Shown: positions 63,613 through 64,000 of the stretch, piece by piece
Numbering within the stretch: the stretch's first letter is position 1
How the letters are laid out: the number at the start of each line of letters is the position of its first letter
Assembly: GCA_943842425.1 (NCBI GenBank)
Contig: CALTBR010000002.1
Coordinates: 372,001 to 436,000 of the forward strand
DNA from: UBA974 sp002292405
GTDB taxonomy: Bacteria > Bacteroidota > Bacteroidia > Flavobacteriales_D > Sanyastnellaceae
DNA length: 64,000 nt
Reading direction: 5' to 3'
The notes under the pieces: model-generated
What the model was told of the DNA's origin: nothing
The model's input: the letters and a program-made list of their open reading frames with translations, nothing else
Database searches by the model: none
Made by a program: the position numbers and the translations under genes

Positions 63613-64000
63613 ATGATTCGGTTTACCACATTTATTTTTGCCATTTTGCTTTTCGCAAGCACTGGTCTTGCCCAAGTCGGCTCTGGCACATTGAAAGGAA
63701 AAATCAGTGATTTCGACACTGGAGAACCTTTACCCTTTGCTAGTGTCGTACTATTTCTCAACGGGAACCAGGTTGCTGGTACAAACACAAATTTTGATGG
63801 TGAATACACCATAAAGCCTATTTCTCCAGGTACCTATGAGGTGCTTTTAAGTTTCGTTGGGTACCAGCCTAAGAAAATCACAGGAGTCAAAATCAATGCT
63901 AACAAAATACATTTTGTCAATGCCGAAATCTCTGCTGGAGTTATGGTACAAGAAGCTGAGGTAGTTGAATATGCTGTTCCTCTAATCGATAAAGATGGTG
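63613..64000 (+). CDS. Surface protein with carboxypeptidase-regulatory-like domain (3' end outside window)
   Basis: The ATG at 63613 opens a signal peptide MIRFTTFIFAILLFASTGLA cut near AQ. The mature N-terminus is a CarboxypepD_reg-like beta-sandwich: GTLKGKISDFDTGEPLPFAS, NFDGEYTIKPISPGTYEVL and SFVGYQPKKITGV. The segment after it (EVVEYAVPLIDKDG) is the kind of linker seen before TonB-dependent-receptor plugs or in related surface proteins. The gene is cut by the window edge after 129 codons. A 186-bp upstream gap holds no gene or clear terminator. Confidence 0.8.
   Translation, partial: MIRFTTFIFAILLFASTGLAQVGSGTLKGKISDFDTGEPLPFASVVLFLNGNQVAGTNTNFDGEYTIKPISPGTYEVLLSFVGYQPKKITGVKINANKIHFVNAEISAGVMVQEAEVVEYAVPLIDKDG

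Overview
The window is a low-GC chromosomal segment from a member of the Bacteroidota, most likely a marine Flavobacteriales of the Cryomorphaceae/Schleiferiaceae type. The lineage is read from GldB and GldC, type IX secretion (T9SS) C-terminal sorting domains of both classes, a FtsZ ending in a flavobacterial-type peptide, TAnnTTTG-like -7 elements, and surface proteins built from GC-D-ACNY-DDGSC modules. No tRNA, rRNA, CRISPR array, prophage or insertion sequence was seen. Nearly all genes are densely packed core genes.

Layout. 1-9 kb: end of an ABC-F ATPase, then a minus-strand run (purL, a PASTA membrane protein, a T9SS cargo protein, an RluD-type pseudouridine synthase), dtd, nadE and an outer-membrane barrel. 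9-12 kb: gldB and gldC facing engB and an alpha/beta hydrolase. 12-28 kb: a full division and cell-wall (dcw) cluster, mraZ-rsmH-ftsL-ftsI-murE-mraY-murD-ftsW-murG-murC-ftsQ-ftsA-ftsZ, followed by yqeY and preceded by a MraZ box of four 10-bp units. 28-37.6 kb is the accessory part: an odd membrane/barrel protein, an SDR enzyme, a large modular secreted protein broken by one nonsense codon and several frameshifts, a small Bacteroidota-specific protein and a type B T9SS cargo protein. 37.6-46.8 kb: guaB, three periplasmic folding genes (two parvulin PPIases around a SurA-like lipoprotein), a MoxR ATPase, wecB and a fumarylacetoacetase. 46.9-54 kb: relA/spoT-fur-purA, a 49-codon ORF that looks like a cysC/cysN deletion scar, an OstA/LptA-like protein and glyA. 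54-63.4 kb: a YyaL-type thioredoxin lipoprotein and a nucleoside-salvage operon (punA-deoC-two-domain aldehyde dehydrogenase-deoA-deoB). The window ends inside a surface protein with a carboxypeptidase-regulatory-like domain.

How the genes fit together. The dcw block makes lipid II and the divisome. The relA-fur-purA block places the ppGpp enzyme next to a purine gene whose product is a known ppGpp target in other bacteria. The deo operon would take nucleosides to pentose phosphates, glyceraldehyde-3-phosphate and acetaldehyde, with the aldehyde dehydrogenase a plausible acetaldehyde sink. The folding genes and the LptA-like protein serve envelope assembly. I found no convincing new multi-gene system. 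The best leads are the cysC/cysN scar, the broken modular protein, the two-domain dehydrogenase in the deo operon, the barrel protein with a cytoplasmic N-terminal domain, and the 13-bp repeat lying exactly between two convergent stop codons.
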